Source: Magicicada septendecula
Lineage: Eukaryota; Arthropoda; Insecta; Hemiptera; Cicadidae
DNA length: 64,000 bases
Reading direction: 5' to 3'
NCBI GenBank assembly: GCA_034769895.1
Contig: CM068367.1
Coordinates: 115,676,573 to 115,740,572 of the forward strand
Positions 1 to 11,431 of this stretch are shown here, one piece after another. Under the pieces are notes generated by a model, which saw only the letters and a list, made by a program, of their open reading frames with translations, did no database searches and had not been told where the DNA came from. How positions within the stretch are numbered: the stretch's first letter is position 1; the number at the start of each line of letters is the position of its first letter. A program made the position numbers and the translations under genes.

Positions 1-292
1 CTTCTATGTTCTATAAGGAAATGAAAGTATGGTGATGGCGAAAAGAATTGTGTTCGAGATAAGGGCAGATTCTGATTGTACTACTCTCAGAACATGAAGA
101 AGTCATTTTCCGAATATTGTCTGTGTGTAGACTTTTTTGTATGGCGAACGATAACTGCCGCAAATTCAAACAGAATCAAATAATTTTTTGTATATGTGCC
201 TGAGTTGTAGAGGACGCAAGGTCTCTTGATTTTGGTGAAGATTGGTTAAGGCGAAGGGGTAGATTACCTGCAACGTTTTGTGTTTTAACAAG

Positions 293-769
293 AGTAAAGG
301 ACTTAATTTTGATAAAGTATCCTGAAAAGAAGGTCTCAATAATCCACTGTAGAAAGGTAGATGAAATATCTATAAATGAAAAGGGTAGTTTAAGGGAGGT
401 GGGTAATTTTCTATAAATGAAAATGATAGTTGAAGGGGGAGGGGAAAATTTTTTATATGTGTTTTGTATGTATTATCGGCAACAAAGAAGTAGTTTGTTG
501 TTAAAATTCCTCCCCAAGCTGTTTGCCCGTGGTCCAAAGTTTTCTACAAAACCAGACGTTTCGACAGTGCCATCGATTGTCATTATCAGTGAAAATCGAG
601 TGCGCTAACGTGAGGTGGTATACTTTAGTGACCACAAGACTGTGGTTAAGCCTGAAGAAAGAAGTAGGCTAGTTTGTATGGAAATATTTCATTTCGAAAA
701 TGATTTTAAATATAAATCTTAGAACATGGAAGTCATGTATGGTCCTCCACACCAGGGTTTTTTTACTTC
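293..769 (-). repeat. Satellite end block 1 with hammerhead-like motif
   Basis: First copy of the block that closes a run of monomers. It ends GAACATGGAAGTCATG and then TGGTCCTCCACACC. On the minus strand 589-552 reads CTGATAAT, a hairpin, then GAAACGTCTGG, a degenerate form of the motif (CTGATAA instead of CTGATGA). The same strand continues into TGGACCACGGGC near 540-530, part of a module shared with 22.2 and 28.4 kb. Confidence 0.75.
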
Positions 770-1739
770 AATGTTCCTTAACGAAATGGAAGTATGGTGA
801 TGGCAAAAAAAATCGTGTTCGAGATTATTGCAGATTCTGATTGTACTACACTCAAAACATCAAAAAAGTCATTTTTCGAAAAGTGTCTCTGTGTGTCTGT
901 CTGTCTATCTGTAGATTTTTTTCTATGGCAAACGATAACAGCCGCAAATTCAAACAGAATCAAATAATTTTTTGCATACAGCCCTGATTTCTAGAGTACT
1001 CACGACCTATTGTCTTTGGTGAAGATCGGTTGAGGGAAAGGGGTAGTTTACCAGCAACTTTTTTTTGTTATCAAGGGTAACTTTTTTCTATGGCAAACGA
1101 TAAAAGCCGCAAATGTAAACAGAATCAAATAATGTTTCGCATACAGCCCTGAATTATAGAGTTCTCTAGACCTACTGTTTTTGGTGAAGATCGGTTAAGG
1201 GAAAGCGGTAGTTTACCTGCAACGTTTAATGTTTTAAAATGGGTAATTTTTATTTTTATGACGCATGATAACTGCCGCATATTAAAAGAGAATCAAATAA
1301 TTTTTTGCATACATTCCTGAAGTTTTAAGTACTCCAGGTCTGTTGATTTTGGTGAAGATCGGTTAAGGGAAAGGGGTAGTTTACCAGCCACTTTCAATGT
1401 TTTAACAAGAGTAATTGTTTCTATGACGAACGATAACTGCCGCACATTCAAACAGAATCAAATAATGTTTTGCATGCACCCCTGAATTGTAGAGGACTCA
1501 AGACCTATTGATTTTGGTGAAGATCAGTCAAGAGAAAGGGGTAGTTTACCGGTAACGTTTTACGTGATAACAAGGTTAATTTTGTATATGACGAAAGATA
1601 ACTGCCGTAAATTCAATCATAACCAAATAATTTTTTGCATATGTCCCTAATTTGTAGAGAACGCAAGTCCTGTTGATTTTGGTGAAGATCGGTTACGGGG
1701 AAAGGGCAGTTTACCTGGAACATTTTTTGTTGTAACAAG

Positions 1740-2211
1740 AGTAAAGTACTTAATTTTGATAAATAAAGTATCCTGATAAGAAGATCTTAATAATCCACTG
1801 TAGAAACGTAGATGAAATATCTATAAATAAAGAGGTTAGTTGAACGGGGTGGGGGTAATTTTCTATAAATGAGAAAATAGTTGAAGGGGGAGGTGATAAT
1901 TTTTATATGTGTATTACGTTATCGGCAACAAAGTAGTAGTTTGTTGTTAAAATTCCTTCCCGGACTGTTTGGCCGTAGTCCAATGTTTTCTGAAAAACCA
2001 GACGTTTCGGCAGTGCCGTCGACTCCCATCATCAGTGAAAATCAAGTGCGATAACGTGTGGTGGTATACGTAGTGACCACAATACTGTGTTTAAGACTGA
2101 AGCAATAAGTGGAAAGTAGTAGTTTCTATGGAAACATATCATTTCCTAAATGATTTTAAATATAAATCTTAGAACATGGAAGTCATGTAAGGTTCTCCAT
2201 ACCGATATTTT
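1740..2211 (-). repeat. Satellite end block 2 with hammerhead-like motif
   Basis: Second copy of the end block, finishing with CTCCATACCGATATTTT. Minus strand 2035-1999 reads CTGATGAT, a stem-loop with strands GGGAGT and ACTGCC (one mismatch), then GAAACGTCTGG. This is the best-preserved motif copy in the satellite. Confidence 0.75.
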
Positions 2212-4728
2212 CGAAAAGTGTCTGTAGATTGTTTTATCTATGGCAAACGATAAAAGCCGCAAATTCCAACAGAATGAAATAATTTTTTGCATACAGTCCT
2301 GAATTGTAGACTACTCAAGACCTGTTGTTTTTGGTGAAGATCGGTTAAGGGAAAGGGGTAGTTTACCTGTAACGTTTTTTTTTTATCAAGGGTAATTTTA
2401 CTTCCATGTTCCATAAGGAAATGGAAGTATGGTGATGGCAAAAAAAATTGTGGTCGAGATTATTGCATATTCTGATTGTACTACACTCAAAACATGAAAA
2501 AAGTCGTATTTCGAAAAGTGTCCGTGTGTCTCTGTCTACTGTAGATTTTTTTTCTATGGCAAACGATAACAGCCGCAAATTCAAACAGAATCAAATAATT
2601 TTTGCAAACAGCTCTGATTTGTAGAGTACTCAAGACCTATTGTTTTTGGTGAAGATCGGTTAAGGGAAAGGGGTAGTTTACCAGCAACATTTTTTTAAAA
2701 TCAAGGGTAATTTTTTTCTATGGCAAACGATAACAGCCGCAAATTCAAACAGAATCAAATAATGTTTTGCATACAGCTCTGAATTGTAGAGTTCTAAACA
2801 CCTATTGTTTTTGGTGAAGATCGGTTAACGGAAAGGGGTAGTTTACCTGCAACGTTTTATGTTTTAACATGGGTAATTTTTTCTATGACGAATGATAACT
2901 GCCGTAAATTCAACGAGAATCAAATAATGTTTTGTATACCTTCCTGAGCTATAGAGATCTCAATGTCTGTTGATTTTGGTGAAGATCGGTTAAGGGAAAG
3001 GGGTAGTTTACCGGCAACATTTTATGTTTTAACAACGGTAATTTTTTCTATGACGAACGATAACTGCCGCATATTCAAACAGAATCAAATGTTTTTTACT
3101 TCCATGTTCTTAAGGAAATGGAAGTATGGTGATGGCAAAAAAAATCGTGTTCGAGATTATTGCAGATTCTGATTGTACTACACTCAAAACATGAAAAAAA
3201 GTCGTTTTTCGAAAAGTGTCTGTGTGTGTGTCTGTGTCTATAGATTTTTTTCCTATGGCAAACGATAACAGCCGCAAATTCAAACAGAATCAAATAATTT
3301 TTTGCACACAGCCCTAATTTGTAGAGTACTCTCGACCTATTGTTTTTTGGTGAAGATCGGTTGAGGGGAAAGGGGTAGTTTACCAGCAACGGTTTTTTTT
3401 TAATCAAGGGTAATGTTTTCTATGGCAAAGGATAACAGCCGCAAATTCAAACAGAATCAACTAGTCTTTTGCATACAGCACTGAATTATAAAGGTCTCAA
3501 GACCTATTGGATTTAGTGAAGATCGGTTAAGGGAAAGGGGTAGTTTACCAGCAACATTTTACATTTTAACAATGGTATTATTTTGGCAAACGATAAAAGC
3601 CGCAAATGTAAACAGAATCAAATAATGTGTCGCACACAGCCCTGAATTGTAGAGTGCTCAGGACCTATTGTTTTTGGTGAAGATTGGTTAAGGGAAAGGG
3701 GTAGTTTACCTGCAACGTTTTATGTTTTAAAAGGGTATTTTCTGTGGCAAACGATAAGAGTCGCAAATTCAAACAAAATCAAATTCTTTTTTGCATACAG
3801 CTCTGATTTTTAGAGTACTCAAGATCTGTTGTTTTTGGTGAAGATCGGTTAACGGGAAGGGGTAGTTTACCGGCAACGTTTTTCTTATCAAGGGTAATTT
3901 TTACTTTTTTCTACGGCAAACGATAGCCGCAAATTCAAATAGAATCAAACAATTTTTTGCATACAGCATTGATTTGTAGAGTACACAAGACCTATTGTTT
4001 TTGGTGAAGATCGGTTAAGGGAAAGGGGTAGTTTACCGGCAACATTTGTTTTTATCAAGGGTAATTTTTTCCTATGGCAAACGGTAACAGCCGCAAATTC
4101 AAACAGAATCAACTAGTCTTTTTCATACCTTTTTTAATTATACCGAGCTCAAGGTCTGTTGATTTTGTTGAAGATCGGTTAAAGGGAAAAGGGTAGTTTA
4201 CCTGCAATGTTTTATATTTTAACAAGGGTATTTAGTATGTCAAACGATAAGAGCCGCAAATTCAAACAGAATCAAATAATTTTTTTGCGTACAGCCCTGA
4301 ATTGTAGAGTACTCAAGACCTATTGTTTTTGGTGAAGATCGGTTAAGGGAAAGGGGTCGTTTACCAGCAACGTTTTTTTATCAAGGGTAATATTTTTTCT
4401 ATGGCAAACGATAACAGCCGAAAATTCAAACAGAATCAAATAATGTTTTGCATATAGCCCTGAATTGTAGAGTACTGAAGGTCTGCTGATTTTGGTAAAG
4501 ATCGGTTTAGAGAAAGGGGTAGTTTACCTGCAACGTTTTGTGTTTTAACAAGGGTAATGTTTTCTATGACGAACGATAACTGCCGTAAATTCAAAGAAAA
4601 TCAAATATTTTTTTGCATACCTCCCTAAACTTTAGAGAGCTCAAGGCCTGTTGATTTTGGTGAAGATCGGTTTAGAGAAACGGGTAGTTTACCTGCAACG
4701 TTTTATGTTTTATCAAGAGTAAAGTACT

Positions 4729-5069
4729 TAATTTTGATAAATAAAGTATCTTGATAAGAAGCTCATAATAATCCACTGTAGAAACGTAGATGAAATATCT
4801 ATAAATGAAGAGGTTAGGTGAACGGGGGGGAGTAATTTTCTATAAATGAAAATTATAGTTGAAGTGGGAGGGGAGAATTTTGTATGTGTACTACGTTATC
4901 GGTAACAAAGAAGTAGTTCTTTGTTAAAATTCCTTCCCGGGCTGTTTTCCCGTAGTCCAATGTTTTCTGCAAAACCAGACTTTTTGGTAGTGCCATCGAC
5001 TGCCATCATCAGTGTAAATCGAGTGCGAAAACGTGGGGTGGTATACGTTAGTGACCACAGTACTGTGGT
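4729..5069 (-). repeat. Satellite end block 3, cut by an insertion
   Basis: Third copy of the end block. It stops at TACTGTGGT (5061-5069) and its continuation is found at 12581, beyond a 7.5-kb insertion. Minus strand 5012-4975 keeps CTGATGAT and the hairpin, but the GAAA segment has become CAAAAA, so this copy is degenerate. Confidence 0.8.
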
Positions 5070-6540
5070 GTGCCGAGTTTTGGAATACTCGGCCCTTTCC
5101 CTAGTTAATTATGTGACGGTCATTGCGGGGGTTTGTGAATTAATTATTTGAGCGGAGTACACGCTGTTATCTGCATGCTTTGTTGCCGATCCGCGCACTA
5201 TCTGGCGGGAGTGATACGTAATATTTTTCTTGTGACTGCGGTGTTGAGTATTCGCCAGGCTGCCGAACACGAAACAGCAAATTCTCCCGGCGGCCACCAG
5301 TTTGATTTTTGTTGTCTGCTAATATCTATCATGACTAGATAATCGACTACGCGACTCTTCGGTAAGTCTGTTCAAGGTAACTTATTTATTATTTAATAAA
5401 AGAATTGTTATTTAGCTTAAATTAATGCCGATGCAATGCGATATAAATACGAAAGTCACCACGTGGCGAGCGCGGGTTAAATTCTGTGTATGCATGTCTT
5501 GAAAGTTAACACCGGCTGAGCTAAAGCATTTATAAAGTAATTATGGCTGTGTATTTTTCCTAATTATATCATAATAATTTCATTATAATCAAAGGGGGGC
5601 GTAAGAGAATGTTTTATGAACTAAATGTAGAGGTATATGAACTGTATATGTATTATGAACCTGTTTAAGTTTGCAACTCATCTCGAAATTGTAATAAGGG
5701 TTTATTTAGTTGACGAACTGTCTATAAATACTAGTCATTTAATTCTAAATTTTTTTACTGAAGGTAATTTCTGTGCTTCTTAAAATTTCAAAAATTTCTT
5801 TTAATCTGAGCATGTGGAAGTGTGTGAATTATGCTGGAGTCATGAATATTAGGGGGATCGTGAATTGGGTAACATTTGAGTAATTGTCAATATATATATA
5901 ATTGTTCAGGGTTCCCGACCTAAGACGATTCTCGATCCACTTCAGCGGGTGGCCGAACATCTGCCACCAATGGTATTACACGAGTGATTCTCCGTCTGTG
6001 CCGTCGGGAGGAAGAAATGGACAATACATCAGGTTTTGTGTGCCGGATTTTACCAGGTGACATTTAACCCATTTATCTATATTTTGGCCTCTACAATGTA
6101 GAACATCTTATTCTCTTCCTGGAACATCTCCAGTTAAAGTTGTTGGGACACAAGTCCAGCGAGACAATTAGTGCTTGTAAATTTTGTCAGTGTATTTTAC
6201 TAAGGCTCAAGCCCCCTGAGTAAGTGTGAGCCCGGACGGGGTCATGCGCTACCGAATTTTGCTGCGAAAATTTCTTTAAGGGTAAAAGTGTGTGTGACTT
6301 AAGATTACTGATTTATCGGGGGGGAGGTGAATTATGCTTGCATTGATTAAGAGTATTCATAGCTATATGCGTTTCGTTTTTTTTTTATTTAAAGCTTTGG
6401 GAAGGTGCTGTAACCTGTGAACGTCACCCGTAGGTGCCGTTAGTAACAGGTCTATAGCATGTTTTAGGTTGCTGGATCTGGTGGTTCGCATGGCCTCGCC
6501 TGTGGCCAAGCCAATTCTGTAGGAACATCTCAAATGTATT
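5070..6540. other. Left flank of nested insertion, no recognised gene
   Basis: Sequence starting TGTGCCGAG that interrupts the satellite. It may be the left part of a retroelement because it follows the duplicated target exactly, but I find no matching terminal repeat, tRNA primer site or protein similarity. Short overlapping ORFs at 5109-5342 lie on opposite strands and look accidental. Confidence 0.4.
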
Positions 6541-6602
6541 ATAAAAATAGGTTAATTACCTTCTGTCAACGTTTCTTAAAATCCTTTTTAGGATAACTCG
6601 AG

Positions 6603-6630
6603 TTTCGACACCATTTGGTGTCATCATCAG
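6603..6630 (-). ncRNA. Hammerhead-like core, left Penelope terminus
   Basis: Minus strand reads CTGATGA, U, a 6-bp stem GACACC/GGTGTC with loop AAAT, then GAAA and CTCGAGTTAT. This fits the hammerhead core (CUGANGA, stem II, GAAA) with one extra U between CUGAUGA and stem II. CTCGAG could form only a very short stem III. Activity is not established. Confidence 0.6.
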
Positions 6631-6668
6631 ATCGAATATGAATTAGGTCAAAACATTTTGATGCATAT

Positions 6669-7882
6669 TGTAACGTGTCGTTTCACTAAACATAAAACAT
6701 AACATACTCGTTAACATGTAAATAATGATTAATTAATAGAATTATAAGGTACAAATGTTAAACTTAGAAAATAAGTAAAAAGACATTTGTTAGTTCATAA
6801 GCATTAGATTAAAACTATGAGGAGGTCTGCGTGCCTCAGACAGTTGTTTTGTATCATTGAACTAAAAACAGTGAATGTTATAAATTTTACAAATATAATA
6901 AATCAAACTATAATTATATAAGTTAGGTTGTGTGATAGTGCTAGAAAGTGAAAATAACAGTGATAGACTTTAAAAAGGAAAAATTCAGATATAAGGAAAG
7001 TGATTAAACATTATTATAATATGAGCATTGAATGAAACATATAATCTATATGAAACAGTTATGTAGCCCATATAGTGAGATCAAACCAAGTGTAAATAAT
7101 TTAAAAGATAGAAACTCTTACGTTAAAAAACTTATAATAATATAGTTACGAAGGAAAAATAAAGTAAAGGTCAACAGAATATTACTAATTAGAAATGGTA
7201 AACCGAACCTGTGACCCATAAAAAATATAGCCATGGCCTTTAACTAATGAAATTAATGTTTTGAGTGAAGATGATTGATTGTTAAAAAAAATTGTGAATT
7301 GCAAGAGAACGTTTAAGGTGACTGCTGAGTTGATAGAAATTGAGGACCGGTGGAAGCTGAGATGACCAGGAGAACCAATCCGGGACCTAGAGGAGTGATG
7401 TTTTGATAGAGAGAGAGCGAAAAACCAGATGTCCAGGAGCGGAATCAACGAATGAATCCATTTTGAAACCTGCAAAGTTGGTGAGATCATACCACAAAAA
7501 CAATAACTGAATAAACAATAAACAAATAAATAATAATAATAATTGTGACTTGCGTTAGTGCACTATTATGAAAATGGTTGTTAATTATAAGAGTTTTTTG
7601 TTCTAGTTAATAGTAGTTTAAAAGGACCCACAAACATTCAACAGACATTAACAACACTGTAATACCGAGTCTCATGCATCAAAGTTGTATTGTCTATTCT
7701 ATATGTAAATTGTATGTTGACCCTGAGGTTCAGATGAATAATCCTCTATTTAAAAATAAAACAGGTTATACTTTATTAGTAAGAGATACTAATTTGTTTT
7801 GATGTTGCATATTGACGCTCAGAAGTGGGGCCTTCCACATTCACTGGATACGTAAGGAGGATTATATTAACTGAACGTTACA
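6669..7882 (+). mobile_element. 5' LTR of a Ty3/gypsy-type retrotransposon
   Basis: Begins TGTAACG and ends CGTTACA, a 7-bp inverted terminal repeat of the TG...CA kind, 1,214 bp long. It starts exactly where the Penelope left arm stops, and a primer-binding site follows 3 bp after its end. A polyadenylation-type AATAAAACAGG lies near 7757-7767. No matching 3' LTR is present before the Penelope ORF resumes, so the retrotransposon is truncated. Confidence 0.7.
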
Positions 7883-7885
7883 AAT

Positions 7886-7897
7886 TGGCGCCCAACC
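7886..7897 (+). other. tRNA primer-binding site
   Basis: TGGCGCCCAACC directly after the LTR. TGGCGCCCAAC is the form used by gypsy-group elements, complementary to a tRNA-Lys 3' end as I recall it. It marks the LTR/internal boundary and sets the element's orientation as plus. Confidence 0.75.
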
Positions 7898-7994
7898 GGT
7901 AGAGCTGAAATTAGGCAAAACCAACTAACCGAAACACAATTAGTAAAATAACGATTGACCTAATTTTAGCTGGCAACTGCTAGAAGACGAAAAA

Positions 7995-8888
7995 ATGCGA
8001 CGACGAGAAGCTTCTCAGAAGAGAGGACAAAAGCCAGAGACAGAAGAAGATAGGCGGGAACAAGAAACAGAAACAGTACCGGACACCGAAATGGAACAGC
8101 AGGCGGGTGATAAAGAAGAAGCCAGAGGAGGACCGGATTGGGATAAATTCATGGAAATGATGAGCAGTATAAATGAAAAATTAGATAAGAATAAAGAAGA
8201 AACTAATGAAAACTTTAGGACACAGGAGGAAAAAATAACCGAAAGATTGGATAGGAATAAAGATGAAACTAATGAGAGTTTAAGACAAATGAATGAAGAA
8301 AATAATGAGAACTTTAGAAAACAAAACGAAAAGTTTGAACGAAATGAAGAAAGTTTAAGACAGATGAATGAAAAGCTGGACAGTATTAAAGAGGGTACTA
8401 AGGAAGATTTTAGGCAAATTAATAAGAAAATTGAAAACGCTAACAAGGAGTTAAGGGAAACTCTCAATGAAAAAATAGAACACATTGATAAAATACTTAA
8501 CCAAAAAAGTGACCAGCGCAATGAAGCTGTAACACAGCCAACTGCAGAGACAATTGAATGCATTGATGGGACTTTAAAAAGGGCCAATGAACATTTAGAA
8601 AATAAAATTGATGTTTTAAGAGAGCAAAATGACAGTAGTGTAAGCCAGAAAATAGAAGGTAGTAAAGAAATAGAAAATACAGAAGAGACAATTGAATTAT
8701 TACCTGAAAATAAACATAACAGGAACAAGGAGAATACTAAGCCACTAGAAAAGGAGATAAAGAAAATAAGAAGAATACGCCCAAAGAAACCAATAAATAC
8801 AAGAGAAAATTTGGAGATGATAAACAGTGGACTAGTAAATGTACTTAATCTCCCTATTACCGACCATAGAGAGATAATGAATTTTTAA
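7995..8888 (+). CDS. Gag-like coiled-coil protein of LTR retrotransposon
   Basis: A 297-residue ORF starting at ATG 98 bp after the primer-binding site, the expected place for gag. The N-terminus is rich in Arg, Glu and Gln. Residues about 50-170 are low-complexity coiled coil with repeated units such as NEKLDKNKEETNENFR and LDRNKDETNESLRQMNE at 7-residue-compatible spacing. The C-terminal third is Lys/Glu rich (KKIRRIRPKKPINTREN). I see no zinc knuckle and no clear capsid homology motif, so assignment rests on position and on similarity in style to insect gypsy Gag proteins. Downstream protease, RT and integrase are absent. The opposite-strand ORF at 8015-8728 is its shadow. Confidence 0.6.
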   Translation: MRRREASQKRGQKPETEEDRREQETETVPDTEMEQQAGDKEEARGGPDWDKFMEMMSSINEKLDKNKEETNENFRTQEEKITERLDRNKDETNESLRQMNEENNENFRKQNEKFERNEESLRQMNEKLDSIKEGTKEDFRQINKKIENANKELRETLNEKIEHIDKILNQKSDQRNEAVTQPTAETIECIDGTLKRANEHLENKIDVLREQNDSSVSQKIEGSKEIENTEETIELLPENKHNRNKENTKPLEKEIKKIRRIRPKKPINTRENLEMINSGLVNVLNLPITDHREIMNF

Positions 8889-8939
8889 AATGGTAGGAGA
8901 AGCTTAACAGAAATTATAGAAAGGACTCACAATAAAACA

Positions 8940-9215
8940 GTGAGTAAGGACTTCAGAAAATTGATATTCAAGGTAAATATACTTGAAATAAAAATACATG
9001 ATAAGATATCAGTGATACCACCAATAGTTGATATACCATCGACATATTTGTTTAGGAAAACAGATGATAGAGTGATTAATATAGGACTGGATACTAGTGA
9101 AAAGGTGGTATTAGAAGAATTGGTGTATGAGGTAGCAGAGATCTATACCACAAGGAAGGAAATAGTTCTGCACACCAGAAGAACTCGGATCGTGGCAGAT
9201 ACCGAAAACGGATAA
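8940..9215 (+). CDS. Short ORF after gag, unknown
   Basis: 91 codons read from an alternative GTG codon; no ATG supports the start, so it is probably the continuation of the gag region after a disruption rather than a separate gene. The frame differs from the 7995-8888 ORF. The peptide includes VIPPIVDIPSTYLFRKTDD, which I do not recognise. Confidence 0.25.
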   Translation: MSKDFRKLIFKVNILEIKIHDKISVIPPIVDIPSTYLFRKTDDRVINIGLDTSEKVVLEELVYEVAEIYTTRKEIVLHTRRTRIVADTENG

Positions 9216-9294
9216 ACCAAGTAGGAACAATATTGTAAAAAGGGACTGATTTTCTGACTACCGACAAGGCAAACCAGTTAAGAAAGGAAGAAGA

Positions 9295-9420
9295 AAATAA
9301 TGATAATTAAAACAAAAATAAAATAAATAATCACTCTAGACTTAAAGAAAATAATGATAATTAAAACAAAAATAAAATAAATAATCACTCTAGACTTAAG
9401 AAAAAATAATGATAATTAAG
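9295..9420 (+). repeat. Short tandem duplication, ~53 bp twice
   Basis: AATGATAATTAAAACAAAAA and the following AATAATCACTCTAGACTTA occur twice in a row, with a partial third start. It lies in the non-coding stretch between the gag-like ORFs and the Penelope RT. The rest of 9216-9764 is A-rich and shows no gene. Confidence 0.8.
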
Positions 9421-9766
9421 AAAACATAACCAAAACTGAAGAAAAAGCTGATAAGGAACAAAAGGGAAATATAAACAGAAAAATAAGAAGGAAAAAAAGT
9501 ATTAAACTAACAATTAATTAAGACAAAATATTATTTAGAAAAATATAACAAGGGATTCATTAGAAAGAAAACAGGGTAAAGCGAAAACAAACTGAGACAT
9601 AGAGTACATCAAAGTAAACACTACAAGGGGTGCTGACAACAGTCTTGATTAAAACATGAGCGAACACTTCAGGAATGAAATGAAACGCAGGAGAATAAAA
9701 CAGAGAGAATACGCACGCTGTCCATAAACCAGATACAATTATAGGAGCCACAGGTAAATAATCTAA

Positions 9767-11215
9767 AACCCAAAAGCTCGAAATTTAATTGCCAAAAAAC
9801 TCGAAAAAATTTTTAGACAACACATAACGTTCAATAAAAATTATAGCTTGAAAAACAGTTTAGAACTGGTCGAACTTACAAAAACTATTACAATCGAGCC
9901 GAGACACACTCTCGTCTCATTCGACATAGTAAATCTATACACGAACATACCTATTACCGAAACGTTAGAAATAGCTAAAAATTTATTACTATCTAAATCC
10001 ACATTAAATCATGAAACAGTTGATGAGTTAATCAATTTGACAAAAGTAATATTAGAACAAAATTATTTTACTTTCGACAACAAATATTATTTACAACGGG
10101 ATGGTTTAGCTATGGGATCCCCATTGTCAGGCATCCTGGCTGAAATTTACCTAAATCATATTGAAACAAACGAAATTTTATCGACTAAAAACAAACATTA
10201 TACAAACATTTTATTTTACCGACGATATGTGGATGACACAATAATGATTTACAATGGCAATTGCAGACAATTAGAAATGCTTAAAAAATATATGAATACT
10301 ATTACAAATAATTTACAATTCACATTAGAGACTGAAATGAATAATAAAATTAATTTCTTAGATTTAACTTTAACTAAAATAAATAATAAAATTAACTATA
10401 ATATTTACAGAAAACCAACAATCACAGATCATGCTATTCACGCCTCATCGTATCACCCTATTTCACATAAAATGGCTTTTTTCAACTGTATGATTCATAG
10501 ATTGCTGGCATTGCCCTTATCTACGGATGATTATAACAATGAACTAAACATTATCAAACACATAGCATTAGCCAATGGATACAAAAGTCATATAGTAGAT
10601 AGAATAATTAATAAAAAACAAAATAAACCAATAAATATTGATGTATCCAAAGAAAAAGTAAACAAATACATTGCTATAGAATATGGCGAAAATCTATACC
10701 ATATTTTAAAAAACCAATTAAAAAAGCATAATATTACTTTGGCCTCAAAGGTAAGTAATAAACTTGAGAAAAAACTTACATTTACTAACAAAAATATACC
10801 CTCCGATATATTTGATGGTACTGGTGTATATAGACTTAATTGTTCTGATTGCACACAGTTCTATATAGGACAAACAGGTCGTTCTTTCAAATTACGCTAT
10901 AAAGAACATATCCCAAGCTCCAAGTCAAATGTAACAAGATCTACATTTGCAGAACATTTGAGCTCATATAACCATAATATAAAGAGTATTAATGATAATT
11001 TAGATATCCTACATAAATGTAAGAAGTCACTAAAGCTGGACACCCTTGAAAGGTTCGAGATATATAAAGCCATAAAGAAGGATCACAATCGTGTCCTAAA
11101 TGAAAAAGCAATACATACCAATAATGTTTTATTTAATAGAATCGATCTTATAGAACGAGAAATTGGCTATATCAGATCGATAAAATTGAACCAAGGTCAA
11201 ACCGGCATTGATTAG
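9767..11215 (+). pseudogene. Penelope-like reverse transcriptase with GIY-YIG endonuclease, 5'-truncated
   Basis: The frame is open from just after a stop at 9764 to the TAG at 11213-11215; the first possible (TTG) start is 9848, giving 455 residues. Numbered from there, RT motifs are SFDIVNLYTNIP (24-35), GLAMGSPLSG (86-95) and the catalytic YVDD (127-130), followed by INFLDLTLTK. A C-terminal GIY-YIG nuclease follows: GVY (326-328), a CxxC pair (Cys332, Cys335), YIG (339-341) and a downstream YKEH. Upstream codons 9767-9847 still read as Penelope-like (NLIAKKLEKIFRQH). Complete EN+ Penelope proteins are much longer, so the N-terminus and early RT domain are missing. The protein would have copied RNA at a nicked target. 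Both active-site motifs are intact in what remains. Confidence 0.88.
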
Positions 11216-11403
11216 TCTTACCGTGGGGGCGTTCCTGTACAGGTTCGTTTGGCCGCGTTGTTTTTATATTTTATTGTTGTAATGTTATTTTGTTGTGATA
11301 TAGTTTATTTATTATTTATGTAATGTTATGTGTTGTTTTTAATTTTTTAATATCTGACGAGATGTATATGCATCAAAATGTTTTGACCTAATTCATATTC
11401 GAT

Positions 11404-11431
11404 CTGATGATGACACCAAATGGTGTCGAAA
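11404..11431 (+). ncRNA. Hammerhead-like core, right Penelope terminus
   Basis: Plus strand CTGATGA (11404-11410), an extra T, stem II GACACC (11412-11417) with loop AAAT and GGTGTC (11422-11427), then GAAA (11428-11431). It is 189 bp downstream of the RT/GIY-YIG stop, where Penelope pseudo-LTR ribozymes are expected. It is the exact inverse of the copy at 6603-6630. Confidence 0.65.

Larger units (their letters stand above)
1..5069 (+). repeat. Composite satellite: ~165-bp tandem monomers plus motif blocks
   Basis: At least 19 diverged monomers can be anchored on the phrase GAAGATCGGTTAAGG at about 237, 1021, 1186, 1354, 1519, 1684, 2336, 2651, 2816, 2981, 3352, 3518, 3679, 3840, 4006, 4170, 4334, 4498 and 4662; neighbouring anchors lie 161-168 bp apart. 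Each monomer also carries CAAATAATTTTTTGCATA and ATGGCAAACGATAA. A distinct start segment (ACTTCCATGTTCC, then TGGAAGTATGGTGATGG) recurs near 1, 771, 2398 and 3099. An end block of about 0.45 kb recurs at 293-769, 1740-2211 and 4729-5069. Short ORFs inside are open only by chance: they do not cross monomer boundaries consistently. The array is a higher-order repeat, not a simple satellite. Confidence 0.9.

Noticed and set aside
3096..3407. ORFs in the satellite with repeated peptides such as VNYPFPL and FAAVIVCHRK
   Set aside because: The peptides recur because the DNA does; frames shift between monomers and stops are frequent, so no conserved product.
1..5069. CRISPR-like array
   Set aside because: Repeats are 165 bp with no short unique spacers; the DNA is eukaryotic in character.
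5070..5114. Left end of the 7.5-kb insertion as an LTR, by weak similarity to 12450-12495
   Set aside because: The shared words (AGTTTTGG, CCTAGTT, TTAATTA) are short and irregularly spaced; not convincing as a terminal repeat.
8015..8728. 237-codon minus-strand ORF rich in Ser, Leu and Phe
   Set aside because: Shadow of the plus-strand coiled-coil gag-like ORF; its composition is the antisense of Glu/Lys/Asn codons.
11404..11431. Claim that the hammerhead-like motif is an active ribozyme
   Set aside because: The extra base before stem II and uncertain stems I and III mean activity cannot be concluded from sequence; reported as hammerhead-like only.
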